This document shows, piece by piece, positions 1 through 12,153 of a stretch of DNA of 64,000 bases. Positions within the stretch are counted from its first letter, which is position 1. Each line of letters opens with the position of its first letter. Source of the DNA: Sycon ciliatum (lineage: Eukaryota > Porifera > Calcarea > Leucosolenida > Sycettidae); contig NC_088655.1 of NCBI RefSeq assembly GCF_964019385.1, positions 10,303,988-10,367,987 of the forward strand, written 5' to 3'. A program made the position numbers and the translations under genes. The notes beneath the pieces are model-generated. The model made no database searches. It was given only the letters and a program-made list of their open reading frames with translations, and was not told the DNA's origin.

Positions 1-780
<780 letters not shown>

Positions 781-1455
781 CTTTTTTTCTCATTTATTAG
801 AATGTCTCTAGCTCCATCGCAATATTTAGTATCTATCGCTGACAAATTATTACAAGATGTCTTCACAATAATATAATCGTGCTTCACTAAACTGCAATTT
901 CAAAACAATTTGAACGTCTTACCTTGTGTCTGAGAGTTGTGCGACGCGCGGGTCTGCTTCTCCATGTCTGCTCGTTTCTCTAACTACCTATCTATACCTC
1001 GCTTCCAGAACGCAATAGCGTTTCAATAACACATAGTGAAGCAAATCAACTCTTCCTTTGAACTGCATGATTATAATGATGCTCGATAATAATAGCATCA
1101 ACACAGCATCGCCCAAAACATTTTGCACGTGCATACACATTTATATAGTCTGAAAAAAGTTTGCCCGGCGCGAGGCATCGTCATCATGACGTTAGATAAT
1201 CAGACTGAGGACCAAAAGAGGTATAAAAATAATAAGGACAACATTACTTTTATACACAAAGAAATGGGGCCAAAAATAATTTTCACTAAAAAAAAAAAAA
1301 AAAAAAAAAAAATGGGGTCCTAAGACCCAAACCAACATTTTTTTAATCCGCAAAAAAACCGGGCCAAAAATAATTTTCAACGCAAAAATGGGGTACTATT
1401 AGTACCCCATTTTCATGTACCTGACATGAGACAAAAACCTCACATAGCTTACTAC
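781..1455. other. unassigned sequence with a poly-A run
   Basis: No gene recognised. A poly-A run lies near 1290-1311. It is bracketed by two copies of a short motif, GGCCAAAAATAATTTTCA, near 1268 and 1364, followed by A-rich sequence and ATGGGG. This looks like a small local duplication. Confidence 0.5.
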
Positions 1456-1590
1456 TTGTGTGTGTGTGTGTGTACGTGTGTGTGGTGTGTGCATGTGGTG
1501 CGTGTGGTGTGGTGTGTGTGTGTGTGTGTGTATGTGTGTGGTGTGTGCGTGTGTCTGTGTGTGGTGTCTGTGTGTGTGTGTGCGTGCCAT
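1456..1590. repeat. (GT)n microsatellite, imperfect
   Basis: Imperfect GT repeat with CGTG, TATG and GGTG interruptions. The poly-Thr/His and Val/Cys frames are artefacts. Confidence 0.9.
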
Positions 1591-4500
1591 AGTGTCTGTT
1601 TATGATGTAAGTGCGCAGGTGTGTCCAGATGTATTGTGCAGAAATCAGTAGGACACACAGACTGGAGGCACGTAAATCTACATGAGTATTAATAAAATAT
1701 TGCCCGTCGCACAAGCGTGTCCAGTGCGCGTTTGAAACGTGCACTGTTCATGCAGAGCTAGTATCTGTTTTAAGGCAGAGCTAGACAGCTGCGTGAAATG
1801 CAGGCGGCGCATGGCCGTACCTGTATCCTCCTCACAAACCATGTCTTTCAGTTTGTACGTGTATGTGCAAGCAATTATTTTAGTATGCCACTTGCGAAGG
1901 CTACAGACACACTACAGTCTACAGTGCAACCAAGCGGCTCTGAAGCTATGCGAGCAGGGAGGGACTGGCCCTGTACGGGGAGGTGGTCGCCAAGCGACGC
2001 GAGAATCATGGGCTGCAAATGTTCACACCATGATTGTCGTGTTGTTACTTTGAAAGTCAACGACAACGGTGAGCAAGCTCAACAACACGCTAGTGTAGCA
2101 ACCCCTTCAGCCGAAAGCCTGCCTAGCTAAATCTATACACACTCATCTAGTGTGTGTTGCCAGTCATCACAGCTCAGTCTGCAGTGTGCTGTGCCCAGTG
2201 GCAAATAGAGTCTGAGCAGCATCCGTATACTGCAGCGAGCTTAGACAAGTCCATGTTCACAGCAAACCGCTCCCTGTCCGATTGTCGTTGAGTATGACTA
2301 TGACTACGTACCAGTTTCACCACTAGCTGAAGTACCTGAGAGTAGCTTTGCTCGCCTAGGAGCATTTCAAACAGGACTCTTTGAGTTCAGGCACAATCAA
2401 TAACTTGATAGCTACCAACAGACTTGCAGGTCTGGACTGGAAGTTTGCTGAGCATTTGCTTGCTGGCGTCAAGCATGTCATCCCAGTCTCGCAGTGAAGA
2501 CAACCACTTGAACAGCGGTAAGCCCACATACACTATCATTGTAACGTTAGATGTCGAGACAACGATTCGTGAAGTGCTTGCTACAATCTACGAGTACAGT
2601 TGTGGCCACAAATCCGACCACTGAGCCGAAAGCAGCGACAAGGATTGCGGCCCCGGGGCCTGCGCCCTCGGATGGGCTTTTGGAGGCGCTGCCTTTGACC
2701 AGTGGGTCGGATTTCTTGGTCACGACTGTACAGTATAATGTCATTACCCATCAATGCTGCATGGAAGTCGCAAGTAAATACTGCAGCAGAACCCCCCAAA
2801 CTTAATGTTGTGGAATTCCAGCCGACACAAAGCTGCTTCAACAAGCTTTGGATGGAGGTTTGCGTTTGGTTTTTAACCTCCTATCATGTCGAGATACGAG
2901 TTAAACCCAGAGCCAAAGCAATGCACCACTAGCAATAAGCCTGGCACACAGTGCTATCGTGTATGGCATGTAGTTAATTCATCAGTGCAAAAGCCTTGAA
3001 TTTCTCTACTTTTTCGTTGAAGAAGTTCTTTCGGGAATCAGCGTCGTATTCTTGAAGGGAAGCGAGATGATATCCGACAGATCCCAGAGCGTGGACATCC
3101 TGCAGTACGTCCATGCTCCACATTTTCCCTGTCCAGGTTCAAAAGTAGTGAACAGTAAGAATATTATGTAAGCCAAACAAGCACACTGTGCATGACTTAA
3201 TGTAGCATCTTTCTCTAGCGCCTGAGAACACCATTTCGGTATCATGTGACTTGGCGAGAGAACCGAGCTGGCCCGGTGAACAGATCGGAACTATATAAGA
3301 GCCTTGCATTGCGGAACACCGGATGCATTCCCTTTCTATCATGACTCTACTTGGAAGACATTACCAACAGTATTCTCTGCATTAGGGTTAAAATCCCTGA
3401 AGGCTGAAGGCAAATTCAGGCGCAAGTGCACAACATCATGCAGTAGCACTGATTTGAAGACTAAGCAAACTCTGGTGGACGTGGTAGTTAACACTGTCTG
3501 TAGATCAGTAGAGTGTATCTCTACTAAGTCTAGTATTTCTACGGTGAAGTCATGCAGCATACATGTACATGTACATGTATGTCATGCTTAGCCTGGCTAG
3601 CGACCACAGCTATTGACTGTGTAACGAGATAAAGTCACTCAGTTTGACTGATATGAAAGAAAAGGGGGATTTGTCTATACACAACTGATATGATAACATT
3701 TTTTATCTTAGGAATACTCCACCTCATGTAGCTGTTTCGGTCTTTTTACGTCTCATCAGAGGAGCTGCGAGTCACTGGCCGAGCCGACCACAATGAAACG
3801 TAGTGAACACCAAACTGTCCAAAGCATTTTTGTCAGAGTGCTCTAGAGACACCACGAAGCCAGGGAACTTCGATAGTTGATACTAGCCAGAAAGGCAAGC
3901 GCCTGGGCGAGGTAGAGTTATGTACAATCATGAACATGAACATGACTTTCGTGCCAGTGCTAGATACATGTACGTGTACGGAGGAATAGACAGTTGTGGT
4001 CACTATGATTGTCTGAAAAGCCCTGTCCTGCTTCTGTCCTGAGCCGCTCGTACACAGTAACACTAACAGGGAACATGACGTACACGCTCGGTGTATGACA
4101 GTTGGTGTCGTTTAGTGCTCGTATGCGGTGGGCAAAATTTGGACATATCCTGCAACTGTTGCATGCAGGCGAATTCTAGTAAACCATAATATGACGTACG
4201 TGTATCAGTGTCTAGCGCGTGTGTCTGGTGTAGGAGTTGACATTTTACGACTCTTTTGGGGTGAGGGGAAGAGGATAATGAGAAATGACCCACCTACAGC
4301 CAGAATGTAGACTACATTGTGACGTGCATGTGGTTTTGGGTTTGGCTCCAGATCCATAAACATGTTGAGGCGAGGACGTTTGGGACGTCTGCCTCTTGTT
4401 ACTTGTGTCTGCTTCTGCGGAGAAAAGGGGAAACACATGTACAGAGACGGGCAAGACACGTCTGTAGGTGATAGTAATCCACAGCCGGTATGCATTGCGT

Positions 4501-5140
4501 CAACTTCGACATCCCACAAGCTAGGCTGCTTGGTGTGGTGTTTGGCCTACAAAGTAACGAATGAGTATGACAAGCTTCGGGATGGCATGAACGAAGTATC
4601 GTGAATCTACAAGTACAAGAGCTTACGCGTTCATGAAATCAGATAATAGAATTTAATACACTGTCTCAGTGCATATCGTTCTCTCATGTTCCATTTTCAT
4701 TCGACTCTTGTCAAGCTGTGTGGATAATGGTCATGAGCTGGGAATTTCCGGGTTGCACATGGGTATTTTCCCGGCACAGTATAAACACATAACACACACT
4801 TATGGATCAGGGTCTGAGCGGGGCACAATACAGAAGAGCGACAGCGTACTGTTGACGTTCCCGAGGTGGAATATAGAATCAAAGTCTTCTTCCGATATGT
4901 CGTCAGGTTTCACGTTCTGCGCCGGCACACATGCATCTAAAGTAACTTGAAAGGAACGTGTGCATCGGCAAAGCCCTTGGGGCGCCGGCGCCGACGTCGC
5001 GCCCAGCGGCCCTACCCTTCTCGGCAGCATAGCTAGTACTGTGCAGCGGAACGTGACAGCATCAGAACACATACAAGTCGTACGGTTCACCTCATTTGCT
5101 GACGAGCTTGCTCCTCTAAAATCAGGAAGCTCCTCATCTG
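1591..5140. other. unassigned sequence, no recognisable gene
   Basis: Short open frames only; none has a recognisable domain or consistent splice context. ACATGTACATGT-type runs occur near 3560 and 3965. A decayed hammerhead-like motif on the minus strand lies near 3731-3763 and is listed separately. Confidence 0.4.
3731..3763 (-). ncRNA. decayed hammerhead-like ribozyme remnant
   Basis: On the minus strand CTGATGA is followed after 14 nt by GAAACAGCT, the hammerhead core order. Stem II has only its closing pair and stem I is weak, so this is probably inactive. Its flank (a gagtcactggcc motif followed by a ccgacc motif) recurs at 9306-9370 beside another decayed core, CTGAGAA with a GAC/GTC stem II and GAAACAGCT. 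The two are probably copies of one old element. Confidence 0.35.
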
Positions 5141-5250
5141 CTTTTTATTATTCTTTATTTCCACGATGACCCATGACCAATTAGGAAGATAATTACGATT
5201 CAAATCAGTCCACAATCACATAAATCAATCTAACAAGTAGGGAAGCAGAA
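5141..5250 (-). mobile_element. 3' end of a CR1/L2-like LINE, truncated
   Basis: TTATTATT followed by CTTTATTTCCACGATG, then a segment that also occurs at 26345-26460 (the 3' UTR of the long LINE) and, inverted, at 51110-51300. The orientation implies a minus-strand element of which only the 3' UTR remains. Confidence 0.6.
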
Positions 5251-5493
5251 AGCAGAAGCATACGCATTAGCAATGCTCTGGCAGATCATGCTCTTGCATT
5301 ATCATACCGGATAGGGCCACCTGGCACGGGACTAAAATGCTTAACTCAAGGCGTGGAGCTCTGATTTGTAATCCCCTTTCCCATTTCCTTCCTGAGATGT
5401 CAGGGTGTCGTACATTGAGATTTCCGTGTACATTGTGTAGTAAATGTATGTATTATGTCGAAGAGTAATTACTTTGCAAACATGCATACCATT

Positions 5494-5532
5494 GCATACC
5501 TGATGAGGGCAATTTTGCAGAAACGTTGTAAT
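5494..5532 (+). ncRNA. hammerhead-like motif, degenerate
   Basis: CTGATGA (5500-5506), a stem-loop with GCAA/TTGC, then GAAACGTT (5520-5527). Stem I is only TAC/GTA. The core order and a usable stem II fit a hammerhead remnant, but activity is doubtful. Confidence 0.35.
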
Positions 5533-5610
5533 AATTGATTGAGAAACGAGTTCGAGTTTGCAGAGTGGATGGGAAGAGAGCGGATCTGCTCTGAATCCTT
5601 TTTTCCTGTA

Positions 5611-5797
5611 CAGTCGTCCCTCTCTAATCCAGTACTTTATAAACCAGCACCCTCGATAAACCAGCACAATTTTCAGGAGCCAAAATGTCCTCTTCATGCA
5701 CATTGCAGCAGTAAATCAGATTTGTTAATTCAGCACCCTCCCTAATCCAGCAGAATTTCCGTGGCACAAATGTTGCCGGATTATAGAGGGACCACTG
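5611..5797. mobile_element. pogo/Tigger-like MITE, 187 bp, TA TSD
   Basis: Starts CAGTCGTCCCTCTCTAATCC and ends with the inverted counterpart (GGATTATAGAGGGACCACTG), with TA on both sides. CAGT-type termini with a TA target are typical of pogo/Tigger-class MITEs. There is no coding capacity. Confidence 0.75.
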
Positions 5798-6889
5798 TAA
5801 TTGCTTGCCGACTAAAGACCAGCTAACGTTTCGGATTGTCCGTAAACACCTACCAGTACAGTACCTGTCTGAAGATTAAGCCCCGAGTTGTGTACGCTTC
5901 GTAGGCTGCATTGTATCGTATCAAGTGGTGTCTATTATAACGTGTGTTAACACCTTCCTTAGGGTGTGCACACTCCACTGTTGTTACTTGATTTATTTTA
6001 TCATTGGAAGAACTTGTACTAAGTTGTAGGCGAGAGCCCGTTTTTGGGTACTAATACTAATAGTGGTGTATAATTGTGTAAAACGTAACGAGTGTAGCAT
6101 CTTTTTTATTGCGCGTGAGTTGCGTCTAGCAGCATTATTCTAGTATATGTGCTACTGCTAGGTCATTTCCACGTGCGTCTCATTACATGGCGAGAACTCA
6201 GTGAGTGGGCTCATGTTATGATCGCCAGACAACAGTTCTGTCCATGTCTTGTGCCATGTACTGGATGCACGCATTGATATCCCAACGAAACATACAATTC
6301 GAATGAAAGTACCCTGCATGCATGGCCGGACCGGGAAAGTCGGAACATCGTCTAGTGTTCAACGAGCGATCTGGATTACGATCGTGTAGAACCAGGTGGC
6401 TAGCAAATAACTTGCGACATGAAACTTAGAATGATAATTATTGAGACAAATGAACGACAGAGTGGCTAACCCCAAAGGGAGATGTTTGTCATAGTGTTGT
6501 ATGGGTGCGGAGGTATAAGAAAGTATATGGACCAGAGCTGTAGTGCAAAACTTTATGATAGGCAAATGCCGTTGGGAAAGAAATGTGGCTTGCAGACGGT
6601 CGCAGTGACAGGCGAGGCGGCTTTTAGAAGTTCAGACAGTGTTCACGGTGCAGGACCATGCCTCGAGCACGGCCCGATGGCAGAGAGTGCGGTGAGTTCT
6701 TCCTTTTGGCAATGTACCTGTCAGAGTTGAGACGGCCCTAATGCATAGACAGAGTAAACAGAAATCAAACAATCAGTGAAGCCATCGAGAAAGAGATAGA
6801 GAGTGTGCGTACGTGTGTGAGATAGATTATGATAACGAGAGGGACAGAGAGTGGGAGGGAGATAGATATAGATAGAGAGTGAGAAAGTG
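5798..6889. other. unassigned sequence
   Basis: No gene, RNA or repeat recognised beyond short AT-rich stretches. Imperfect GATA/GAGA sequence begins near 6785 and leads into the next microsatellite. Confidence 0.4.
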
Positions 6890-6914
6890 TGTGTGTCCGG
6901 AGAGAGAGAGAAAA

Positions 6915-6959
<45 letters not shown>
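6890..6959. repeat. (GA)n microsatellite
   Basis: Nearly pure GA repeat, preceded by imperfect GATA/GAGA from about 6785. Confidence 0.9.
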
Positions 6960-7296
6960 CAAGAGGCACCTTCAACTTCTTTGATGCTACTTTCCTACGC
7001 AGAAAGCGTCCATTTGTGCCACTTCACCCTATACGTATACTTATTCCTTTCCTTGATATTCATTCATTCGTTATCTACTTCCACTGAGAAGCTCTCAATG
7101 AGGCTGTCTGGAGGATATGGAACATCATTCTATTCAAGAGCGAACTTCTTCGCTATGGAATTGTGAATGTGGGTCAAGAGCGAAGTGTGGAGAGGTGGAC
7201 AGTTTCAAACTTGAAGTAAGGCTAGAGGTTCAACCCACACAACAGCTACGACTCCTACGTCGTTGCCGATTAAGACTGACCTTAGACGACAGTATA

Positions 7297-8070
7297 TCAT
7301 TGCCTGCCGTGTCGTTTACCATGTTGCCTGCAGTAGGCCGTGGTGCCACACCGGGCCATGTGGGCCGGCGACGAGCACCAGTAACTTGGTCCCCACGTAC
7401 ACGGATTGGATCCATATCCACCTGCACCGGCGTCGGCGTCGCGTCGGTTGCCAAGTCGACTACAGACGGCCGCCGTGGTACCACACTCTGCCATGTGGGC
7501 CGGCGACGAGCACCAGTAACTTGGCCCCCACGTACAGGGATTGGATCCATATCCACCTGCATTGGCGTCGGCGTCGCGTCGGTTGCCAAGTCGACTACAG
7601 ACGGCCGCCGTGGTACCACACTCTGCCATGTGGGCCTGCGACGAGCACCAGTAACTTGGTCCCCACGTACAGGGATTGGATCCATATCCACCTGCATTGG
7701 CGTCGGCGTCGCGTCGGTTGCCAAGTCGACTACAGACGGCCGCCGTGGTACCACACTCTGCCATGTGGGCCGGCGACGAGCACCAGTAACTTGGCCCCCA
7801 CGTACACGGATTGGATCCATATCCACCGGCGTCGGCGTCGCGGCGGTTGCCAAGTCGGCTGCAGTACACCCTCGTGTGACACCTTGCCATGTGAGCCGGC
7901 GACGAACACCAGTAACCTGGTCCCCACGTACAGGGATTAGCACCGAGCAAGCCTGCCTCTCGTCGCTCACCAGCGACAGCATACCCGCTACTGGCCGAGG
8001 CGCAGTCTCCTACCAACATGCTGCATAGTATCAGGCCGAAACTGACAGACAAAGGGTTTGCGACGTGCAT
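7297..8070 (-). CDS. secreted protein with five tandem SapA-type repeats separated by dibasic sites
   Basis: A 257-residue single-exon reading frame. Residues 1-25 are a hydrophobic signal peptide, followed by five SapA-type units at about 47-70, 89-113, 133-158, 179-203 and 223-247. Each unit has the pattern C-T-W-G-P-x-Y-W-C, an Ala-rich helix, then two more Cys. SapA domains are small Cys-rich modules at the ends of prosaposin and surfactant protein B precursors; here they stand alone without saposin B domains. Arg-Arg precedes every unit (36-37, 76-77, 119-120, 164-165, 209-210) and Gly-Lys-Arg follows the last (251-253), so proprotein cleavage is plausible but inferred. The central 135-bp repeats are almost identical, suggesting recent amplification. 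The plus strand is also open throughout, but only the minus frame has a signal peptide and a domain. The C-terminus might instead splice at a GTAAAC near 7318. A paralogue lies 3.2 kb away on the same strand. Confidence 0.75.
   Translation of the reverse strand: MHVANPLSVSFGLILCSMLVGDCASASSGYAVAGERREAGLLGANPCTWGPGYWCSSPAHMARCHTRVYCSRLGNRRDADAGGYGSNPCTWGPSYWCSSPAHMAECGTTAAVCSRLGNRRDADANAGGYGSNPCTWGPSYWCSSQAHMAECGTTAAVCSRLGNRRDADANAGGYGSNPCTWGPSYWCSSPAHMAECGTTAAVCSRLGNRRDADAGAGGYGSNPCTWGPSYWCSSPAHMARCGTTAYCRQHGKRHGRQ
7355..7890. repeat. 135-bp coding tandem repeat
   Basis: The landmark GCCATGTGGG recurs at 7355, 7490, 7625 and 7760 (135-bp spacing), and as GCCATGTGAG at 7886 (126 bp). Spacings are multiples of three and correspond to the SapA units. 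High identity between units suggests homogenisation. Confidence 0.9.
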
Positions 8071-8933
8071 GGCTGTCGATGACTAGCTGTGTTCAATCTG
8101 AGATTGCAGAACTTTGTATTCCACTAGCTTCTCCTCTGTCCTCGCCGCATAAGAGGGGATCGTTTGCTCAGGTGCAGTGCGTCTCGCAATTGTCTTCTCA
8201 ATGGACGCATGTCATAATAATTATTATAAGGAGTTGAAGCGGAGCGGCAGCTGCGAAACACCAGCGTCGGGTAGCTGCTTCCTGCGATCTGCAAGGCAGA
8301 CTACACAGTGTACTTGTAAGGGGCTAGCATGGGAAGTCCATTTCAGTGCAAGCTGAACGCGGGGACACACGCGGATTTTCTGTGGCCTGTATAAATCTGC
8401 ATCTTTAAGAACCTGAGGAGCGCGGTATGTATGTTGCCCTGGGCTTTGGAGACTCTGAAGACACTCCGGAAACTTGTAAAAGCCAGACCCGGTGAACTGG
8501 GGCTTCTTCCGCAGGATACTGAAATGGAGTTGAATGGACAGAATGCGGAATGATGGGGGACGGTTCACAAAATTTTCGACTGTCAGCTTTTAAAACGTAT
8601 GGGTGACCAGCATCAGTTTTCATTCTAATTGAAATTTGATGTATTGCATGAGTTGAATTCTCTGAGCCATACCTCAATATCTGGAAGGAACGCATGGATA
8701 ATTATTATGCTACAATTCTACAGTGGAAGTTTCAAACATGGGAATCCGCAGTTCGCAACAGTTTCCCGAAACTCCAATATATAGGGGAAGAGTGTGTTGC
8801 TCCCTACATGGGAGCTCGCGGTTTTCCTGCCGACTTGAATTCTCACTTGACTGACTCACGACTGCCATCCAGAGCACACGAGAAGTCCATCGAACCGTCC
8901 ACTCGGCAAACCTGCAAGAAAGCACCACTCCCT
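8071..8933. other. unassigned region upstream of the first SapA gene
   Basis: This holds the upstream flank of the minus-strand SapA gene. No certain promoter element was recognised. Open frames of about 100-180 residues lack recognisable domains. Confidence 0.35.
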
Positions 8934-8979
8934 GCTCAATACACAGTATTTCGGGGAATTCACCCCTCATCAGTTGAGC
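8934..8979 (-). ncRNA. hammerhead ribozyme (type I layout)
   Basis: Minus strand, in order: stem I strand GCTCAA, core CTGATGA, stem II GGGG/CCCC with loop TGAATT, core GAAA, a short stem III (ATAC/GTGT-type), cleavage triplet GTA, then TTGAGC. TTGAGC is the exact complement of GCTCAA. All core nucleotides match the hammerhead consensus C-U-G-A-N-G-A, G-A-A-A and N-U-H. Very short stem III is the form described for PLE and retrozyme hammerheads. Cleavage is predicted at the minus-strand junction of 8940/8939. A strong hairpin at about 9000-9045 (TTGTGCCTG/CAGGCACAA) lies beside it and may belong to the same element, whose ends I could not define. Confidence 0.75.
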
Positions 8980-9388
8980 TTGAGTGTAGGCTGAGGAAGA
9001 TTGTGCCTGAAGAGCACCACTTTTATAGTGTTCTCCAGGCACAAACATCACCAGGGATACAATCTGTAGGATGGCAGTAATTATGCGCTTTCTTGTAGAA
9101 CCCCGTGTCGGTAGGGCTCTCATGCCATCGGCCCAATAGGACTGATACATGTAGGCACTTCTGGAGTACCTGCACAGTACGCCCTGTTTCGCTATGGACA
9201 TGGAACTGATAACATCGTGCAAGTTAATGCGTATCTCCACCCGCTCCACCAACAGCCTAGCTCATAATGAGAACTGGACGTTTTCACTGAACCTCTGGGT
9301 AGCTAGCTGTTTCGACCTCGTTAAGTCTTCTCAGTGGAGTTCAGAGTCACTGGCCAAACCGACCGCGATGAAGTCTAATGAACAGCAA
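8980..9388. other. unassigned sequence with a strong hairpin and a decayed hammerhead-like core
   Basis: The hairpin at about 9000-9045 pairs TTGTGCCTG with CAGGCACAA. Minus-strand 9306-9345 carries CTGAGAA, a GAC/GTC stem and GAAACAGCT, a mutated hammerhead core. No protein gene recognised. Confidence 0.4.
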
Positions 9389-9452
9389 GCAGAGGGAGAG
9401 AGAGAGAGAGACAGAGACAGAGAGATAGACAGAGACAGAGACAGAGACACAG

Positions 9453-9547
<95 letters not shown>

Positions 9548-9586
9548 GAGAGAGGGAGAAATAGAGATAGGGATAGATAGATTGAG

Positions 9587-9630
<44 letters not shown>

Positions 9631-9651
9631 GAGACAGATAGAGAGTGAGTA

Positions 9652-9736
<85 letters not shown>

Positions 9737-9873
9737 GAGAGGGAGACAGACAGAGACAGAGACACACAGAGAGACAGAGACAGAGACAGAGACAGAGACA
9801 GAGGGACAGAGACAGAGAGACACAGAGAGAGATAGAGATAGATAGAGAGAAAGAGAGAGATAGATAGAGAGAG

Positions 9874-9918
<45 letters not shown>

Positions 9919-9990
9919 CGTCGATCGAGAGAAAGAAATATAGAGAGAAAGGTAGAGAGAGGGTTGACAGAGATTGGACAAACAGAGCAG
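9389..9990. repeat. compound (GA)n, (GATA)n and (GACA)n microsatellite
   Basis: About 600 bp of alternating GA, GATA and GACAGA blocks. The six-frame Ser-Leu/Ile frames are artefacts. Confidence 0.95.
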
Positions 9991-10512
9991 AGACAGAAAT
10001 GGGATTGAGGCCTCACATGTTAATATTAGCCCATAATAATGATAGCAAATTCAAATTCTATTCCAGGTTTTGTTTGCAGTTGAAATGGTTCCATCTGCAT
10101 GTCTGGCGATTTCTGTGGAATCCAAGCTTGTCCTGGTATCAAACATCTGTTTCTGAAATAGTTTCGCTACTCGTGGTTTAAAGTAACATTAGTTCAATGC
10201 ACTTCTGAGTGCTTGCGAATAGATAATACACGAATACATGTACAAGTGAGTTAGATGTGGATTCTATGGCAAGCTGTGAAGCATTCGACAGTTGACTTCT
10301 GACGGAGTTCTTATGAAACAGCTTGTTGTTGGAGTGATGGTGTTCTATCTGGTGAAACGTATCGTCACTGCATGCTACCCAGTACCGCAAAGCATGAATC
10401 CGGCTTCTGTGTGTTTCCGCCTGGCTCCAAGGACTCACACGCTAAAACACACACACACACACGCGCGCGCACATGCAAACAATTACACGATCATACTGCT
10501 GCGGACACACGC
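9991..10512. other. unassigned sequence with a short (CA)n/(CG)n tract
   Basis: No gene recognised. (AC)n and CGCG alternate at about 10440-10472. Confidence 0.4.
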
Positions 10513-10794
10513 TAGGCCCTGGCGGATAATGCCGGCAGGATTTCGAGCAGAATATGGGTTATTTTTAGAAAAGGAGCAGAAAGAGCAGAATTCGGCAGAA
10601 AAGTGCAGAGGAAGGAGCAGATACTCTACAGAACCAGCTACGAAGTGCGGAGAGGGCTGGTGGCGCCTATTTACGGCTCCATTGTGTTCATAAGCACGTG
10701 AGAATCCGGCAGAATACGAGCAGAATGGGGCAGAATACGAGCAGAATGTCGAGCAGTAAACGCTACTTTTCCGAGCATTATCCGCCAGGGCCTA
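10513..10794. mobile_element. hAT-like MITE, 282 bp
   Basis: Perfect inverted ends: TAGGCCCTGGCGGATAATGC at the left and its complement at the right. The interior is rich in GAGCAGAAT repeats. The flanks (ACACACGC, ACACGCGC) resemble an 8-bp duplication but lie in CA/CG simple sequence. The termini resemble those of the 953-bp element at 13523-14475, so the two form one family. Confidence 0.7.
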
Positions 10795-10854
10795 ACACGC
10801 GCACACATTGGCAGGCGCGCTCACGCGCGTACACATACGTACATACACAACAGC

Positions 10855-10885
10855 ATGCGCGCGCACACACACACACACACATACA
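10855..10885. repeat. (CA)n microsatellite
   Basis: Short CA/CG alternating tract. Confidence 0.85.
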
Positions 10886-11277
10886 CACATGTCATCAAAC
10901 GTCAACAAGCTGAGTCGTCTCAAGCCAAAATAGCATTGCGGATCAGACCCACGAGTGGGTTAGAAGAATTCAACACCTTGTTGTAAGTTGAAGTAAAAAA
11001 CGTCAACATTGTGAGGTAGTGCCGTTAAAAGATTAATATTAATGGTGATTGTACAGTCGAACAAGACTGCACCAGGTTTTGTGAGTAAAAACAGTTTCAA
11101 AAGAAGATGTTCGACGAGCTATGAACAGAATGATAGAGTTTTCAATGGACCAGTGAAGATAATATTTGTGAAAAAGAATTGTACGTGACCATAGTGAGTC
11201 TGGAGATAGTTAGTGTAGAGGGTGTTAGATTTAAATTTTGTTCTGTGATATTAGGTTTGCTAGGGTAGTGTCAGAGT
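10886..11277. other. downstream flank of the second SapA gene
   Basis: Lies 3' of the minus-strand SapA gene and probably includes its 3' UTR. I found no canonical AATAAA polyadenylation signal on that strand close to the stop codon. Confidence 0.35.
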
Positions 11278-12153
11278 CTATGGCGATTCCGTGGCTCTCC
11301 ATACATCCTCGCAGTAGTCCAGCGAGCCGCAGGCTGTGGCCGCGTCGCGACTGCTACACCAGTAGGAAGGTCCGTACGTGCACTTGTGCTGCCCAAGTGG
11401 TTCATCCGTGGCCATGGCGGCCATTTTCTCCGGCTGGCTGGAGGCCCATACCTGCTGGCAGTGATCCATCACGTCGCATTCGGTGGCAGCGTTCGCCGAC
11501 GAACACCAGTACGCAGGGCCCCACGTACACTTGTTCTGGCCCAGAGGCTCCGTGGTGGTCTCCGGCGCGCCGGTCGTGGCGGCGTCCCATACCTTCTGAC
11601 AATGCTCCATCATGTCGCATTCCGAGGCGGCGTTCTCGGACGAGCACCAATATGCCGGTCCCCAGGTGCATTTGTTCTGGCCGATCGCCTCCGTGGTGGT
11701 GGGACTACCAGTGGTGGCTTTCTCCGCGGCTTCCCAGACCTTCTTGCAATGATTCATCGCGTTGCACTGGTTGGCAGAGTCGACTGAGGTGCACCAATAC
11801 GCTGGTCCCCATGTACATTTATCCTCGCCGAGAGGCTCAGTGGAGACCTTGCTGCCACCGTTGATTCCGCCGTGCTGTGCGCAATACTCCTCGGAGTCGC
11901 ACTCCGCCGCGGCGTTAGCACCGCTACACCAGTATGCCGGACCCTGAGTGCACTGATCTTGGCCGAGAGGCTCTGAAGTTTCGTTCTGCCAGTACTTTCG
12001 CACGCAGACGTCCACGGCCTGGCACTGTTCGGCCTGTGCCACATTACGACACCAGAAGCTCGGCCCATACGTGCATGGATCCGAGCCAGGCATACCTTGT
12101 GAAGCCACAGCAGCCACAAGGGCGGCTACAAGTACTACGTACATCGCGGTCAT
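11278..12153 (-). CDS. secreted protein with six SapA-type domains
   Basis: A 291-residue protein in one exon. I chose the Met at 12151-12153 because a clean signal peptide follows (residues 1-19, Val/Ala-rich, ending Ala-Ser) and A is at -3; an in-frame Met 22 codons upstream gives a poorer N-terminus. Six SapA-type units follow at about 27-50, 68-91, 113-136, 162-185, 209-232 and 258-281. Each has C-T-x-G-P-x-x-W-C, then A-x-x-C and a fourth Cys, often ending in V-W. Linkers are Thr/Glu/Pro-rich (such as TTEPLGQ) and lack the Arg-Arg sites of the paralogue at 7297-8070. One N-glycosylation sequon lies near residue 57. Units are more diverged from one another than in the paralogue, so this array is older. 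An extracellular or vesicular role is inferred; lipid or peptide binding is not shown. The stop is TAG. Confidence 0.8.
   Translation of the reverse strand: MTAMYVVLVAALVAAVASQGMPGSDPCTYGPSFWCRNVAQAEQCQAVDVCVRKYWQNETSEPLGQDQCTQGPAYWCSGANAAAECDSEEYCAQHGGINGGSKVSTEPLGEDKCTWGPAYWCTSVDSANQCNAMNHCKKVWEAAEKATTGSPTTTEAIGQNKCTWGPAYWCSSENAASECDMMEHCQKVWDAATTGAPETTTEPLGQNKCTWGPAYWCSSANAATECDVMDHCQQVWASSQPEKMAAMATDEPLGQHKCTYGPSYWCSSRDAATACGSLDYCEDVWRATESP

Noticed and set aside
7117..8028. 303-residue plus-strand ORF
   Set aside because: It is the complement of the SapA array. The minus frame has a signal peptide and conserved Cys pattern; the plus frame has neither.
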